From assembly GCF_002893095.1 (NCBI RefSeq), contig NZ_PKQQ01000001.1, positions 620,001 to 684,000 on the forward strand: a DNA stretch of 64,000 nt, written 5' to 3'. Numbering within the stretch: the first letter of the stretch is position 1; every line of letters begins with the position of its first letter. The position numbers were made by a program, and so were the translations under genes. The notes beneath the pieces are model-generated. The model worked only from the letters and a program-made list of their open reading frames with translations, had not been told where the DNA came from and did not search any database. This document shows, one piece after another, positions 16,549 to 25,293 of this stretch. This DNA is from Stenotrophomonas sp. VV52. Lineage in GTDB: Bacteria > Pseudomonadota > Gammaproteobacteria > Xanthomonadales > Xanthomonadaceae.

Positions 16549-17817
16549 ATGCATACGCACACGATCCAGGCGCTTACCGCCGCACTGCTGCTGGCGTTCG
16601 GCGCCGACGCGGCTGCTGCGCCGCCGGCCGCGTCCACACCGGCGGTGGGCAGCCCGACCGCGAAGACCTCGTTCTCGAAGGAGCAGCTGGACCAGATGCT
16701 GGCCCCGGTTGCGCTGTATCCGGATTCATTGCTGGCCCAGGTGTTGATGGCCTCCAGCTACCCCGGTGATGTCAGCGACGCGGTCGCCTGGTCCAAGGCG
16801 CACCCGGACGCCAAGGGCGAAGACGCCGTGCGCCAGGTCGCCAACCAGGCCTGGGACCCCAGCGTGCAGTCGCTGGTGGCGTTCCCGCAGCTGCTGGCCG
16901 TGCTCGGCCAGGACCCGGCATGGGTACAGAAGATGGGCGATGCGTTCCTGGCCCAGCCCGACGCGGTGATGGACTCGGTACAGCGGCTGCGCCGCCAGGC
17001 CGAAGCGGCTGGCAACCTCAAGACCAATGAACAGCAGAAGGTGGCCACCCAACCCGGCGCAGAGTCCTGGACGCCGCCAACCATCGTGATCGAATCGGCG
17101 CAGCCGGACGTGGTGTACGTGCCCAGCTACAACCCCAGCGTGGTGTACGGCAGCTGGGCGTATCCGGCGTATCCGCCTTACTACTACCCGCCCCCGCCGT
17201 ACTACTACCCGGGCGGGGCGCTGCTCAGCTTCGGCATCGGCGTGGCGGTGGGCGGTGCGTTGTGGGGCGACCTGGACTGGGGCCATGGCGATATCGATAT
17301 CGACGTGAACCGCTACAACGAATTCAACAGCAACCGGCAGATCAACCGCAACGACAGCAAGTGGAAGCACAACGCGGCCAACCGTGACGGCGTGCCCTAC
17401 CGCGACAGCGCCACCCGCGAGCGCTTCGCCGGGCAGCGCGACGGCACCGCACAGCGCGAAGGTTATCGCGGGCGCGACGACGCCCGTGCGGCCGAACGCG
17501 ACCGTGCCCGGCAGTCGATGGAAAGCCGTGGTTTCGAGCCGCCTGCCACCAGCAACCGGGAGGCGCGCGAGCGGGCCGGTGCATCACAGCGCGAAATGGG
17601 GCAGCGAGCCGGCGGCGCCGGCCACGGTCGCCCGCCTGGCAGCCAGCACGACAATGCCTTCAGCGGCGCGCGCAATCCGCATCAATCGTTGTCCGATGCC
17701 AACCGGGGCCATCGCAGCATGCAGAGCTCGCAGCGCCCGGCCAGTTCGCGTCCGCAGGGCAGGCCGATGAGCCGGCCGGCGGCCGCGCCCCGTGGTGGTG
17801 GCGGCCGTCGCCGCTGA
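16549..17817 (+). CDS. DUF3300 family envelope protein
   Basis: A 422-residue exported protein of the DUF3300 family. A signal peptide (MHTHTIQALTAALLLAFGADAAA) is followed by the conserved block FSKEQLDQMLAPVALYPDSLL and QVLMASSYPGDVSDAVAWSK. The middle is rich in Tyr and Pro (residues about 195-222: YPAYPPYYYPPPPYYYPGG), then a Gly-rich hydrophobic segment. The last 150 residues are basic and low in order (Arg, Gln, Ser, Gly). GGAGG lies 6-10 bases before the ATG. The molecular role is unknown. It is followed after 13 bases by a DUF2950 gene, a recurring pairing in Proteobacteria, so the two probably act together in the periplasm. Confidence 0.85.
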   Translation: MHTHTIQALTAALLLAFGADAAAAPPAASTPAVGSPTAKTSFSKEQLDQMLAPVALYPDSLLAQVLMASSYPGDVSDAVAWSKAHPDAKGEDAVRQVANQAWDPSVQSLVAFPQLLAVLGQDPAWVQKMGDAFLAQPDAVMDSVQRLRRQAEAAGNLKTNEQQKVATQPGAESWTPPTIVIESAQPDVVYVPSYNPSVVYGSWAYPAYPPYYYPPPPYYYPGGALLSFGIGVAVGGALWGDLDWGHGDIDIDVNRYNEFNSNRQINRNDSKWKHNAANRDGVPYRDSATRERFAGQRDGTAQREGYRGRDDARAAERDRARQSMESRGFEPPATSNREARERAGASQREMGQRAGGAGHGRPPGSQHDNAFSGARNPHQSLSDANRGHRSMQSSQRPASSRPQGRPMSRPAAAPRGGGGRRR

Positions 17818-17830
17818 ACGGAGACTTCCC

Positions 17831-18709
17831 ATGATCGTTCGATTATCCGTGTTGAGCCTGGCCTGCACCGCGTTGCTGGCGCTGCCGGCTGCGGCCCAGC
17901 AGACCTATCCCACGCCTGCCGCCGCAGCCGACGCGCTGATCGCCGCACTCAAGGTGCGCGACCAGCAGCCGGAACAGGTGGCCACCGTGCTCGGTGCCGA
18001 CTGGGAGCTGTACGTGCCGCGCAACAGCATCGACCGCCAGGACGTGGACGCGTTTGTCGCGGCTTATCAGGTCAAGCATGCGATCAAGGCCGGTACACAT
18101 GGCCGTTCGCTGCTGGCGGTAGGCAACGAGGGGTGGACCTTCCCGTTGCCGCTGGAGAAGACCAGCGGCGGCGTGGCGTTCGACCTGAAGGGTGCCGAGC
18201 CGGAGCTGCGCGCGCGCCGGATCGGGCGCAACGAGCGCGAAGCGGTGCAGGCCGTACTGGCCTATCGTGACGCCCAGTTCGAGTACGCCGAGCGCGACCG
18301 AAATGCCGACTCGATACCCGAGTACGCGCAGAAGCTGCGCAGCAGCGAGGGCAAGCACGATGGGCTGTACTGGCCGGCCGATGCAGGCGGTGAGAGTCCG
18401 CTGGGCCCGTTGTTCGGGGATGAAACGCCGGATGGCGAATGGCACGGTTACCACTATCGGATCCTGCTGGGGCAGGGCGCGTCGGCGCCGCGCGGCGCGT
18501 ATCCGTATACGGTGGCGGGCGCACTGACCCGGGGCTTCGCACTGGTGGCGTGGCCGGCGCATTACGGCGACAGCGGCGTGATGACCTACACCGTCAGCCA
18601 TGCCGGCGAGGTGTTCGAGAAGGACCTGGGGCCGGATACGGATAGGGAAGCGCGCGCGATGACCTTGTTCGATCCGGACAGCAGTTGGCAAGAAGTGCCG
18701 ACCCCGTAG
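17831..18709 (+). CDS. DUF2950 family periplasmic protein
   Basis: A 292-residue exported DUF2950 protein. It has a signal peptide (MIVRLSVLSLACTALLALPAAA, cut before QQTYPTP), then AADALIAALKVRDQQPEQVATVLG. The family hallmarks are NEREAVQAVLAYRDAQFEYAE, the run KHDGLYWPADAGGESPLGPLF, and YHYRILLGQG near the C-terminus. Function is unknown. It follows the DUF3300 gene by 13 bases in one operon. Its TAG stop codon (18707-18709) is the TAG of the SMAG repeat that begins at 18706. Confidence 0.88.
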   Translation: MIVRLSVLSLACTALLALPAAAQQTYPTPAAAADALIAALKVRDQQPEQVATVLGADWELYVPRNSIDRQDVDAFVAAYQVKHAIKAGTHGRSLLAVGNEGWTFPLPLEKTSGGVAFDLKGAEPELRARRIGRNEREAVQAVLAYRDAQFEYAERDRNADSIPEYAQKLRSSEGKHDGLYWPADAGGESPLGPLFGDETPDGEWHGYHYRILLGQGASAPRGAYPYTVAGALTRGFALVAWPAHYGDSGVMTYTVSHAGEVFEKDLGPDTDREARAMTLFDPDSSWQEVPTP

Positions 18710-18730
18710 TGCCGGCCGCCGGCCGGCTCC
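18706..18730 (+). repeat. SMAG repeat supplying the DUF2950 stop codon
   Basis: GTAGTGCCGGCCGCCGGCCGGCTCC, the GTAGTGCCGGCC subtype. The TAG inside GTAG is the stop codon of the upstream gene. On its other side it ends 8 bases before the stop of the convergent mscS-like gene (18738), where it could act as a shared 3'-end structure. Confidence 0.88.
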
Positions 18731-18737
18731 CATGCCA

Positions 18738-20378
18738 TCAGGGGCGCCCTTCCCAATACTCCTTCGGCACGATCTTCGCCGACTCGGGATCCGCTTCGTA
18801 GTTCGGCGACATGATCTGCACCCCGGCCGCATTGAACGCATCCTGGATGTTGGCATGCAGTGCGCTGCGCACCTGCCAGCGGCGACCCACCTCGACCACC
18901 CGCGCGCGCAGCGTGTACCCCACCGCGAAATCGCCCAGTTCGGATTGCACCACGTGCGGCGGCGGCTGCAGCACCACGCCGTCGGTCGCCTCCGCCGCCT
19001 GCAGCAGCAATCGGTGCACCTGCCGCCACGGCGCGTCATAGCCGATGGTCAGCGCGGTCTCCAGCCACATCCCAGGGCCTTCCGGGTCGCGCGCGTAATT
19101 GCGCAGCTGCCCGGAGAGCACCACGTTGTTGGGGAAGCTGATCTCCACCCCCAACGGCGTGCGCAGGCGCGTGGTGAACAGCCCGATCTGCTGCACCACG
19201 CCTTCCGTGTCGCCGATCCGCACCACGTCGCCGAGCGCCATGGTGCGCGAATAGAGCAGGGTGAAGCCGCTGGCGGCCTGGCCGATGATGCTCGACGCGC
19301 CCAGCGACACCATCAGGCCGACGAACACACTCAAGCCTTTGAACGCGTCGGTCTCCGCGCCGGGCAGGTAGGGATAGGCCATGGCCAGCGCGAACAGCCA
19401 GATCACCACGGTGACGATCTTGCGGGTCGGTTCGGCCAGCGGCTGGTCGATGCCGACGAACTGGAAGCGTCCCGTTGCCACCCCGTCGAAGACGATGCGC
19501 ACGGCCTGCACCACCACACGCGCGGCCAGGAAGATCAGCAGCGCGGTGAACAGGTCCGGCAGGGCCAGCAGGGTGGCCTGGCCGAACTGCGAGAAGCGGC
19601 TGGCGATCCAGCCGCCCATCGCGTCGGCCCAGGGCTGCGTGTACGGGAAGCGACCGAACACGAAGCGCAGCCATTCTTCCAGCAGCACCAGCACCAGCAA
19701 CCACCCCACCAGCCGCCCGAGGCTGCGCGCACTGGTGACCAGGCCGAACAGCAGCTGGCGCGCGGAAGGACTGCGCAGCTGCTGCACGCGATGCTGCACC
19801 AGCGCGTCGACCCGGCGGCGCATGCGCCGCGCGCACCAGCGCACGAACCACAGCAACGCCCCTGCGACCAGGGTGGCCAGCAACGCCCATGCCGCGCCGC
19901 CCAGCAGCCGTTGCGGCAGCCGCGCCTGTTCGGCCGCGTCCACCGCCACCTGCATGCGCTGCACGGTGCGCTGCTGCAGCTGGGCGAAGCTTTCGTTGCC
20001 GAGCACGTCGCGGTCGGCCGGTGTCAACACCGTCACCAGCTGGCCGCCCGCCAGCAGCACCACGCCCTGCGGCACCGCCTGCGTGGTCATCGCCGCATGC
20101 CCCGGCAGGTCGACGATGCGCGCCAGGTTGGCTTCGGCCGCACGGGCGCGCATGGCCGGGCTGTTGCCGTACAGCGGCGCGCGGAAGGTGACCAGGTCGC
20201 GGTTGAACCAGTGCGCGGTGGCGGTTGGCGCGGCGGCGGTCGACGCTGCCGCCGGCGCGGGTGGCGGGGTAGCCGCAGCCACGCCGGGCGCCGCAAGCGC
20301 GGCCAGCAGGAACAGGCGCCGCGCCAGCCGCCAGGCCAGCGGGTGCGGAAGAGAACGAGCGCGTTGCTGGATATCCAT
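18738..20378 (-). CDS. MscS-family mechanosensitive ion channel
   Basis: A 546-residue inner-membrane channel of the MscS superfamily. It has a signal peptide (ends GVAAATPPP), an Ala/Pro-rich periplasmic section to about residue 190, several transmembrane segments between about 200 and 370, and then the pore helix SLGASSIIGQAASGFTLLYSRTMALGDVVRIGD, the Gly/Ala-rich TM3 typical of MscS. A beta domain follows (FPNNVVLSGQLRNYARD). Role: release of solutes on hypo-osmotic shock. It is the last gene of a seven-gene operon and starts 12 bases after the potassium-channel gene. Confidence 0.92.
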   Translation of the reverse strand: MDIQQRARSLPHPLAWRLARRLFLLAALAAPGVAAATPPPAPAAASTAAAPTATAHWFNRDLVTFRAPLYGNSPAMRARAAEANLARIVDLPGHAAMTTQAVPQGVVLLAGGQLVTVLTPADRDVLGNESFAQLQQRTVQRMQVAVDAAEQARLPQRLLGGAAWALLATLVAGALLWFVRWCARRMRRRVDALVQHRVQQLRSPSARQLLFGLVTSARSLGRLVGWLLVLVLLEEWLRFVFGRFPYTQPWADAMGGWIASRFSQFGQATLLALPDLFTALLIFLAARVVVQAVRIVFDGVATGRFQFVGIDQPLAEPTRKIVTVVIWLFALAMAYPYLPGAETDAFKGLSVFVGLMVSLGASSIIGQAASGFTLLYSRTMALGDVVRIGDTEGVVQQIGLFTTRLRTPLGVEISFPNNVVLSGQLRNYARDPEGPGMWLETALTIGYDAPWRQVHRLLLQAAEATDGVVLQPPPHVVQSELGDFAVGYTLRARVVEVGRRWQVRSALHANIQDAFNAAGVQIMSPNYEADPESAKIVPKEYWEGRP

Positions 20379-20390
20379 GAGGTCACCGGC

Positions 20391-21053
20391 TCATTGCGAC
20401 GATGCGCTGCTGCGCAGCCCGACCAGGCGTGCCACCAGCAGGGCCAGGAACAGCTGGCCGGTGATCGCCTCCAGCGTGGCCAGACCTCGCGCGACCTGGC
20501 TGACCGGGGTGATGTCGCCGTAGCCGAGCGTGGCCAGGGTGACGAAGCTGAAGTACAGCGCGCTGCCCATGCCGAGCCCATCCTGCGCCGGCTGCCCGCC
20601 GACGGCCATCGAGCCGGGGGAGATCGCCGACACCGCAGCGAACACCACGCCGCCGCACAGGCCCAGCAGCAGATACGCGCTCAGCGCCGCGGACAGGTGT
20701 TCGCTCTGCACCCGCTGGCTGGACAACGCATAGCGCACTGCATGCCAGGCGGCTACGGTGGCCAGCACGCCCCATAGCACTGCGCCGCTCAATGCCAGCG
20801 CGCCGCCGGCATCCCGTGCCCACCAGCGCAGGCCCTGCGCGACTACGACCAGCACCAGCAGCAGGTGGCGCTGTACGCGCTTGCCGATGGGAAACAACGC
20901 GGCCAGCAGGCTCACGCACAGCAGCAGCTCCATCACCCGGTGGCCGAACGACAGCGCTTCCAGCAGCGGCCCCAGGGTCAACGTGACCAGCAGCGCGCCG
21001 AACAGGATCGCGTAACGGTGGCGGCGCAGCAGCACGGGCAGGGGCGGGTGCAT
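20391..21053 (-). CDS. Potassium channel family protein (single pore domain)
   Basis: A 220-residue membrane protein with about six hydrophobic segments. The selectivity filter TLATLGYGDITP lies at about residues 173-184, between a pore helix (SALYFSFV) and a last helix (ATLEAITGQLFLALLVARLVGL). This is the Ion_trans_2 (Kcs-type) pore preceded by four extra hydrophobic segments; no voltage-sensor arginine ladder and no RCK/TrkA-N domain are visible. It would pass K+ across the inner membrane. It lies 6 bases after the Ca2+/H+ exchanger gene and 12 bases before mscS. Confidence 0.9.
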   Translation of the reverse strand: MHPPLPVLLRRHRYAILFGALLVTLTLGPLLEALSFGHRVMELLLCVSLLAALFPIGKRVQRHLLLVLVVVAQGLRWWARDAGGALALSGAVLWGVLATVAAWHAVRYALSSQRVQSEHLSAALSAYLLLGLCGGVVFAAVSAISPGSMAVGGQPAQDGLGMGSALYFSFVTLATLGYGDITPVSQVARGLATLEAITGQLFLALLVARLVGLRSSASSQ

Positions 21054-21059
21054 CGGCGG

Positions 21060-22115
21060 TCATGCCAGGTCGGGCACGAACCAGAACAGCGTGGCCAGGA
21101 TTGCGTACAGCCCGAGCAGCTGCACACCGCGCAGCCAGTCGGAGCGTCCGTCGCTGGCGACCTGGCCGGTGATGATCACTGCCACCAGCACGCTCAGCAG
21201 CAGGCCGGGGCCGAATTCCAGGCTCATCGGCGCCGGCCCGACGACATAGCTCAGCAGCACCAGCAGCGGCGCCACCAGCAGCGCGAGCTGCACGCCCGAG
21301 CCCAGCGCGATCGACAGGCTGAGGGTCATCTGGTTCTTCCGTGCGGCCACCAGCGCAGTGGCCTGTTCGGCGGCACCGCCGATCACGGCGAGCACGAATA
21401 CGCCGGTGAAGGCGTCAGAGAAGCCGAGCTGGTGGCTGGCGGGTTCAACCACCCCGACCAGGATCTCGCTGAGCCAGATGATGCCCAGGCTGGTACCACC
21501 GAGCAGCAGCGCGGCGCGGGCGTTGGACATCGGTGCGCCGTGCATGTCGTGGGCGGCGTGGTCGGCACCAGCGCCGCTGCGCGACGCGCGCAGGGTGAAC
21601 ACCACCGTGGCCACGTAGACCAGCAGCAGCACCCCCGACAGCACCAGGCTGATGTCCTGCAGGGTGTCGGCGGCGCCGGGCACCACCGCCTTGTAGGACG
21701 CCGGCAGGATCAGCGTGAACACCGCCAGGGTCAGCATGGTGGCCTGCATGCGGGCGCTGCGCGCGTCGTAGCGCTGTTCACCGTTGCGCAGCCCGCCCAG
21801 CACCATCGACAGGCCGAGCACGAACACGATGTTGCCGATGATGGTGCCCGCAATCGACGCCTTGACCATGCCGTGCAGGCCTTCGCGCAGCGCCGCCAGC
21901 GCGATGATGAACTCTGCCGCATTACCGAAGGTGGCGTTGAGCAGGCCGCCGATGCTGGGGCCCAGGCGCGAGGCCAGCGCCCCGGTGGCGCGCGACATCA
22001 GCGCCGCCAGCGGCACGATGGCGAATGCGGTGGCGCCGAACACCAGCAGGGCGCTGTCCGGCATCACGTAGTGCAGCACGATGGCCAGCGGAACCAGCAG
22101 CAGCATCCAGTACAT
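21060..22115 (-). CDS. Ca2+/H+ antiporter of the CaCA superfamily (CAX/ChaA-like)
   Basis: A 351-residue cation exchanger with about eleven hydrophobic segments. The first alpha repeat shows LLNATFGNAAEFIIAL (about residues 58-73). The second repeat carries VIGGAAEQATALVAARKNQM, where the usual GNAAEH reads GGAAEQ, a notable change in a transport-site motif. A short His/Asp-rich loop (GADHAAHDMHGAP, about residues 183-195) separates the halves. It would export Ca2+ (or Na+/K+) using the proton gradient. It is in the middle of the operon, 9 bases after the outer-membrane efflux gene. Confidence 0.9.
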   Translation of the reverse strand: MYWMLLLVPLAIVLHYVMPDSALLVFGATAFAIVPLAALMSRATGALASRLGPSIGGLLNATFGNAAEFIIALAALREGLHGMVKASIAGTIIGNIVFVLGLSMVLGGLRNGEQRYDARSARMQATMLTLAVFTLILPASYKAVVPGAADTLQDISLVLSGVLLLVYVATVVFTLRASRSGAGADHAAHDMHGAPMSNARAALLLGGTSLGIIWLSEILVGVVEPASHQLGFSDAFTGVFVLAVIGGAAEQATALVAARKNQMTLSLSIALGSGVQLALLVAPLLVLLSYVVGPAPMSLEFGPGLLLSVLVAVIITGQVASDGRSDWLRGVQLLGLYAILATLFWFVPDLA

Positions 22116-22124
22116 GGGGATCCT

Positions 22125-23561
22125 TTATTGGGCGTCGGGCGCAGGCACGGGTTGCGCGCTGTAATCGCCACCCAGCGCCAGGTACAGGTCCACGCGCCGG
22201 CTCAGGCGGTCGCGGCGCAGGCTGAGCAGGGCCGAGCGGGCAGCCAGGGTCTGCATGTCCTGCGCCTGCACGGCGCGCTGGTCGGCGCGCCCGATCCGTT
22301 CGGATTCGCGCACCTGGCGCGCGGCCTGCTCGTTGGCGGACAGTGCGTCGGACAGCAGTGCTTCGCGCTGGGCCAGCACGCGTTCGGCCGTGAGCGCATC
22401 TTCCACTTCGGCCAGCGCCACCAGCGCACGCCGCGCATAGTCGGCCACCGCCTGCTTCTGTTCGGCCGAGCGCAACCGCACCTGGCCGCTGAGCGCGCCG
22501 CCGGTGTACAGCGGCACGATGCCGGTAGCCGAAACGCTGGAGGTAGTCTGCTCGAGGTCGTCGCGGGTGCGCACCGCTGCATTGCTCAGTCGGCCATAGC
22601 CGGCCGACAGGGTCAGCGTGGGCAGCATCGCCGCGCGTGCTTCGCCGACCTTGTCGAAGGCGGCGGCGACGCGGCGCTCGGCGGCGTACAGGTCCGGGCG
22701 GCGGTTCAGCGCGTCGATGGGCACGCCGGCCGGTACCGCAGCCGGCAGCGGGGTGAGCGTGGTCGCCGCCTGCAGGGTGGCGCCGGGATAGCGCCCAAGC
22801 AGGATTTCCAGCGCACGCGCAGCACTGCGGCTGGCCAGTTCGGTCTGCTGGCGCGCGTCCTCGAAGGTCGCTGCGTTCGCGCGTGCGGCCAGCGTGTCAT
22901 TGGAGCTGCCGGCGCCGATCCGCTCGCGCTGCCCGGCCAGCGTCGCCAACTGCTGCGCGCTGGCGGCCACCCCGGTGGCCAGCTGCAGCTGCAGGCGTGC
23001 CTCGGTGGCGGTGAACCACGCGCGTGCCACGCCCGCTGCCAGCGACTGCTGCGCATAGCGGTAGTCGGCGTTCTGCGCGTCGCTGGCGGCCATGGCGGCG
23101 TTGCGCGCATAACGCAGCCGGCCCCACAGGTCGATCTCCCAGCTCATGCGCAACATCAACCCGCTCAGCAGCGGCACGAGGTCGGCGATCGGTTTGGAGC
23201 CGGCGCGACCGATCAGGCCGATCGCCGGTCGCAGTTGCGCCTGGGCGATGTCGACCTGTGCATTGGCCTGTTCGACCCGGCTGGCGGCGATCAGCAGGTC
23301 CGGGTTGCGGTCCAGCGCCTCATGCACCAGTGCGGTGAGCTGCGGGTCGTTGAATGCGGCCAGCCAGCCCCGGTCGACCTGCGCCTGGCTGGCCTGTGCC
23401 GACCAGTTCGGCGGAATGGCCACCGTGTTCAGGGCCTCGGCGCGGATCTGCTCGGCGGTCGGCTCGGGCGCGGTGGCGCAGCCGGCCAGCGCAATGGCCA
23501 GTGCGAGGCCGGCCATGCGCGGCAGTGGCGGGCGACGGGATGCGGGCGGGCGAGGGTCCAT
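22125..23561 (-). CDS. NodT/OprM-type outer membrane efflux lipoprotein
   Basis: A 478-residue TolC-like outer membrane channel. The lipobox LAGC is at about residue 28 (LALAIALAGCATAPEP). Two OEP repeats are visible: the first from about residue 60 to 250 (NPDLLIAASRVEQANAQVDIAQAQL), the second from about 265 to 460 (RPDLYAAERRVAAAFDKVGEARAAMLPTLTLSAGYG). It would be the outer-membrane exit for the HlyD-type adaptor encoded 7 bases upstream. No RND, MFS or ABC inner-membrane pump is encoded in the operon, so the pump partner is missing or is one of the unusual neighbours. Confidence 0.92.
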   Translation of the reverse strand: MDPRPPASRRPPLPRMAGLALAIALAGCATAPEPTAEQIRAEALNTVAIPPNWSAQASQAQVDRGWLAAFNDPQLTALVHEALDRNPDLLIAASRVEQANAQVDIAQAQLRPAIGLIGRAGSKPIADLVPLLSGLMLRMSWEIDLWGRLRYARNAAMAASDAQNADYRYAQQSLAAGVARAWFTATEARLQLQLATGVAASAQQLATLAGQRERIGAGSSNDTLAARANAATFEDARQQTELASRSAARALEILLGRYPGATLQAATTLTPLPAAVPAGVPIDALNRRPDLYAAERRVAAAFDKVGEARAAMLPTLTLSAGYGRLSNAAVRTRDDLEQTTSSVSATGIVPLYTGGALSGQVRLRSAEQKQAVADYARRALVALAEVEDALTAERVLAQREALLSDALSANEQAARQVRESERIGRADQRAVQAQDMQTLAARSALLSLRRDRLSRRVDLYLALGGDYSAQPVPAPDAQ

Positions 23562-23568
23562 GGCCGGC

Positions 23569-24750
23569 TCAATGCAGCTTGAGGACGAGCCAATCCAGCT
23601 TGCTGCCCACGCGCAGGATCACCCGGCGCACGATGTGGATCAGCTTGCCGTGCTCGGTGTAGATCGCGCCCTGGCCCTGCGCGCCCATGGCGATGAAGGT
23701 GTCGCGGTCGCGCCCGTCCGGCCGCAGCCGCACCGCGATGCGGCCCGGTGGCAACGGGGTGGCGCCGCTCTGCGGAATCATGCCGCTGATCGGCAGCTGG
23801 CCGGTGCCGGAGGCCCACACCACCGAGTCGACCCGGCACTTGATGATGCGGTTGGGGTACACCTTCAGCGCGATCTCGGCCTCGTTGCCGGGCGCCACGT
23901 TGCCCAGTTCGTTCTGCGCGAACATCGCCAGGATCCACTGTTCGCGCTCGACGAAGGTCATCACCGGGGTCAGCGGCAGGCTGGCGGCATAACTGCCTTC
24001 GCGCAGCTGCAGGTTGATCACGCTGCCGTCGGCCGGGGCGCGGACCACGGTCTGCTCCAGCTGCCAGCGCGCTTCCACTATCTGCGCCTGCAGCTGCACC
24101 AGCCCGGCCTGGGCCTGGGCCACTTCGGAAAGCTTGCCGTCCTGGGTCTGCGCTGACAGCTTCTGCTGCACCTGGGCCATCTGCGCGGTGGTGGAGACCA
24201 GGTCCGAACGCAGGCTGGCTGCTTCGGTCTGCGCCTGTTCGTGGTCGAAGCGCGAGCCTGCGCCCGTGCTGGCCAGCTCGCCGGTCTGCTGCTGGCGGCG
24301 TTCGGCCAACTGCAGGCGCACCGCCAGCGCTTCGCGGGTGGCGCGCGCACCGCGCAGCTGTTCGCCCAGTTCGCGCTGGTAGGCGTCGGCGCTGTCCAGC
24401 TTGGCCGACAGTTCCGGTAGCTTGGCTTCCAGTGCGGCCAGCTGCTGCTGGTAGGGCACCGGGTCGATGCGGAACAGCACGTCGCCCTTGCGCACCGGGC
24501 GGTTGGCTTCCACCGGCACCTCGATCACCCGGCCGGTCACCCGCGGCACCACCTGCACCACGTAGTTGATCGCGCGCACGTCGGCCGACGAAGGGGCGAC
24601 CACGTTGAGGACCAGGATCAGCGCGGTCATCGCGAAGATCGGCAGCGAAATGACGATCACCTGCGAAACGAAATTCCACGGCAGCCATTTGAACTTGAAG
24701 AAGATCAGCCAGACGAAGAACGAGTAGATGAGCAGCAGGATGATTTCCAT
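23569..24750 (-). CDS. HlyD-family membrane fusion protein (YiaV/YibH-like)
   Basis: A 393-residue adaptor. Two hydrophobic segments at the N-terminus (MEIILLLIYSFFVWLIFFKF, then VIVISLPIFAMTALILVLNV) resemble E. coli YiaV/YibH rather than EmrA, which has one. The biotinyl-lipoyl halves are VPRVTGRVIEVPVEANRPVRKGDVLF and VVRAPADGSVINLQLREGSYA, separated by a long coiled coil (about residues 120-235). It is directly downstream of a DUF3302 gene (3-base gap), the same pairing as yiaW-yiaV. It would bridge the inner membrane to the outer-membrane channel encoded next. Confidence 0.9.
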   Translation of the reverse strand: MEIILLLIYSFFVWLIFFKFKWLPWNFVSQVIVISLPIFAMTALILVLNVVAPSSADVRAINYVVQVVPRVTGRVIEVPVEANRPVRKGDVLFRIDPVPYQQQLAALEAKLPELSAKLDSADAYQRELGEQLRGARATREALAVRLQLAERRQQQTGELASTGAGSRFDHEQAQTEAASLRSDLVSTTAQMAQVQQKLSAQTQDGKLSEVAQAQAGLVQLQAQIVEARWQLEQTVVRAPADGSVINLQLREGSYAASLPLTPVMTFVEREQWILAMFAQNELGNVAPGNEAEIALKVYPNRIIKCRVDSVVWASGTGQLPISGMIPQSGATPLPPGRIAVRLRPDGRDRDTFIAMGAQGQGAIYTEHGKLIHIVRRVILRVGSKLDWLVLKLH

Positions 24751-24753
24751 GGC

Positions 24754-25293
24754 CTAGCCCTGCGTTCCGTGGGTGGGGTCCGGGCGGCCGGCTTCGACCG
24801 CGGCCAGCCGGCGTTCCAGCTGGTCCACCCGCTGTTGCCACTGTTCGGCGGTCGGCACGCTGGGCTCGGGCTCCAGCGGTGCTTCCACCCGCGCATCGTG
24901 CAGCGGCGCCAGGGCCGCGTCGTGGTCGTCGTGGCTGGCCTTGTCGGTGCCGTAGGCGATCTTGTGCAGGACCGGCTTGGTGTAGGCCCAGAGCCAGGCC
25001 AGCGGCCAGAGCAGGCCGCCGAACAGCAGCGAGAGCAGGCACAGGGTCTTGATCGCGTCCAGCTGCGGGTGGTGGCGCTGGTGGGCGATCTTCTCCGGCA
25101 GGATGTGTACCATCCAGAACACCGCGATCAGCACCACCGGCACCACGATCAGGGCCAGCCAGGCGATGGCGTTGGCCATGGTGTCCAGCGCGTCGCCGCT
25201 GAGGAAAGAGGCGTGGGCGTCCGGCGTCCAGCACAGGCCCATGGCCAACAGCAGAAGCCAGGCGGGCAGCGCCAGTGGCGATGAACGGTTCAT
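24754..25293 (-). CDS. DUF3302 membrane protein (YiaW-like)
   Basis: A 179-residue protein. It has a signal-like N-terminus (MNRSSPLALPAWLLLLAMG, ending HASF), one hydrophobic segment (AIAWLALIVVPVVLIAVFWMVHILPEKIAHQR) and a second one (TLCLLSLLFGGLLWPLAWLWAYTKP), which together make the DUF3302 domain as in YiaW. The tail after residue 130 is acidic and then a short coiled coil (EQWQQRVDQLERRLAAVEAG). The start codon overlaps the stop of the receiver gene by 4 bases. Function is unknown beyond the partnership with YiaV-type adaptors. Confidence 0.85.
   Translation of the reverse strand: MNRSSPLALPAWLLLLAMGLCWTPDAHASFLSGDALDTMANAIAWLALIVVPVVLIAVFWMVHILPEKIAHQRHHPQLDAIKTLCLLSLLFGGLLWPLAWLWAYTKPVLHKIAYGTDKASHDDHDAALAPLHDARVEAPLEPEPSVPTAEQWQQRVDQLERRLAAVEAGRPDPTHGTQG

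Noticed and set aside
20865..23582. A 905-residue Gln/Arg/His-rich frame on the plus strand
   Set aside because: It runs across the K+ channel, exchanger and efflux genes in antisense and has low-complexity composition typical of shadow frames.
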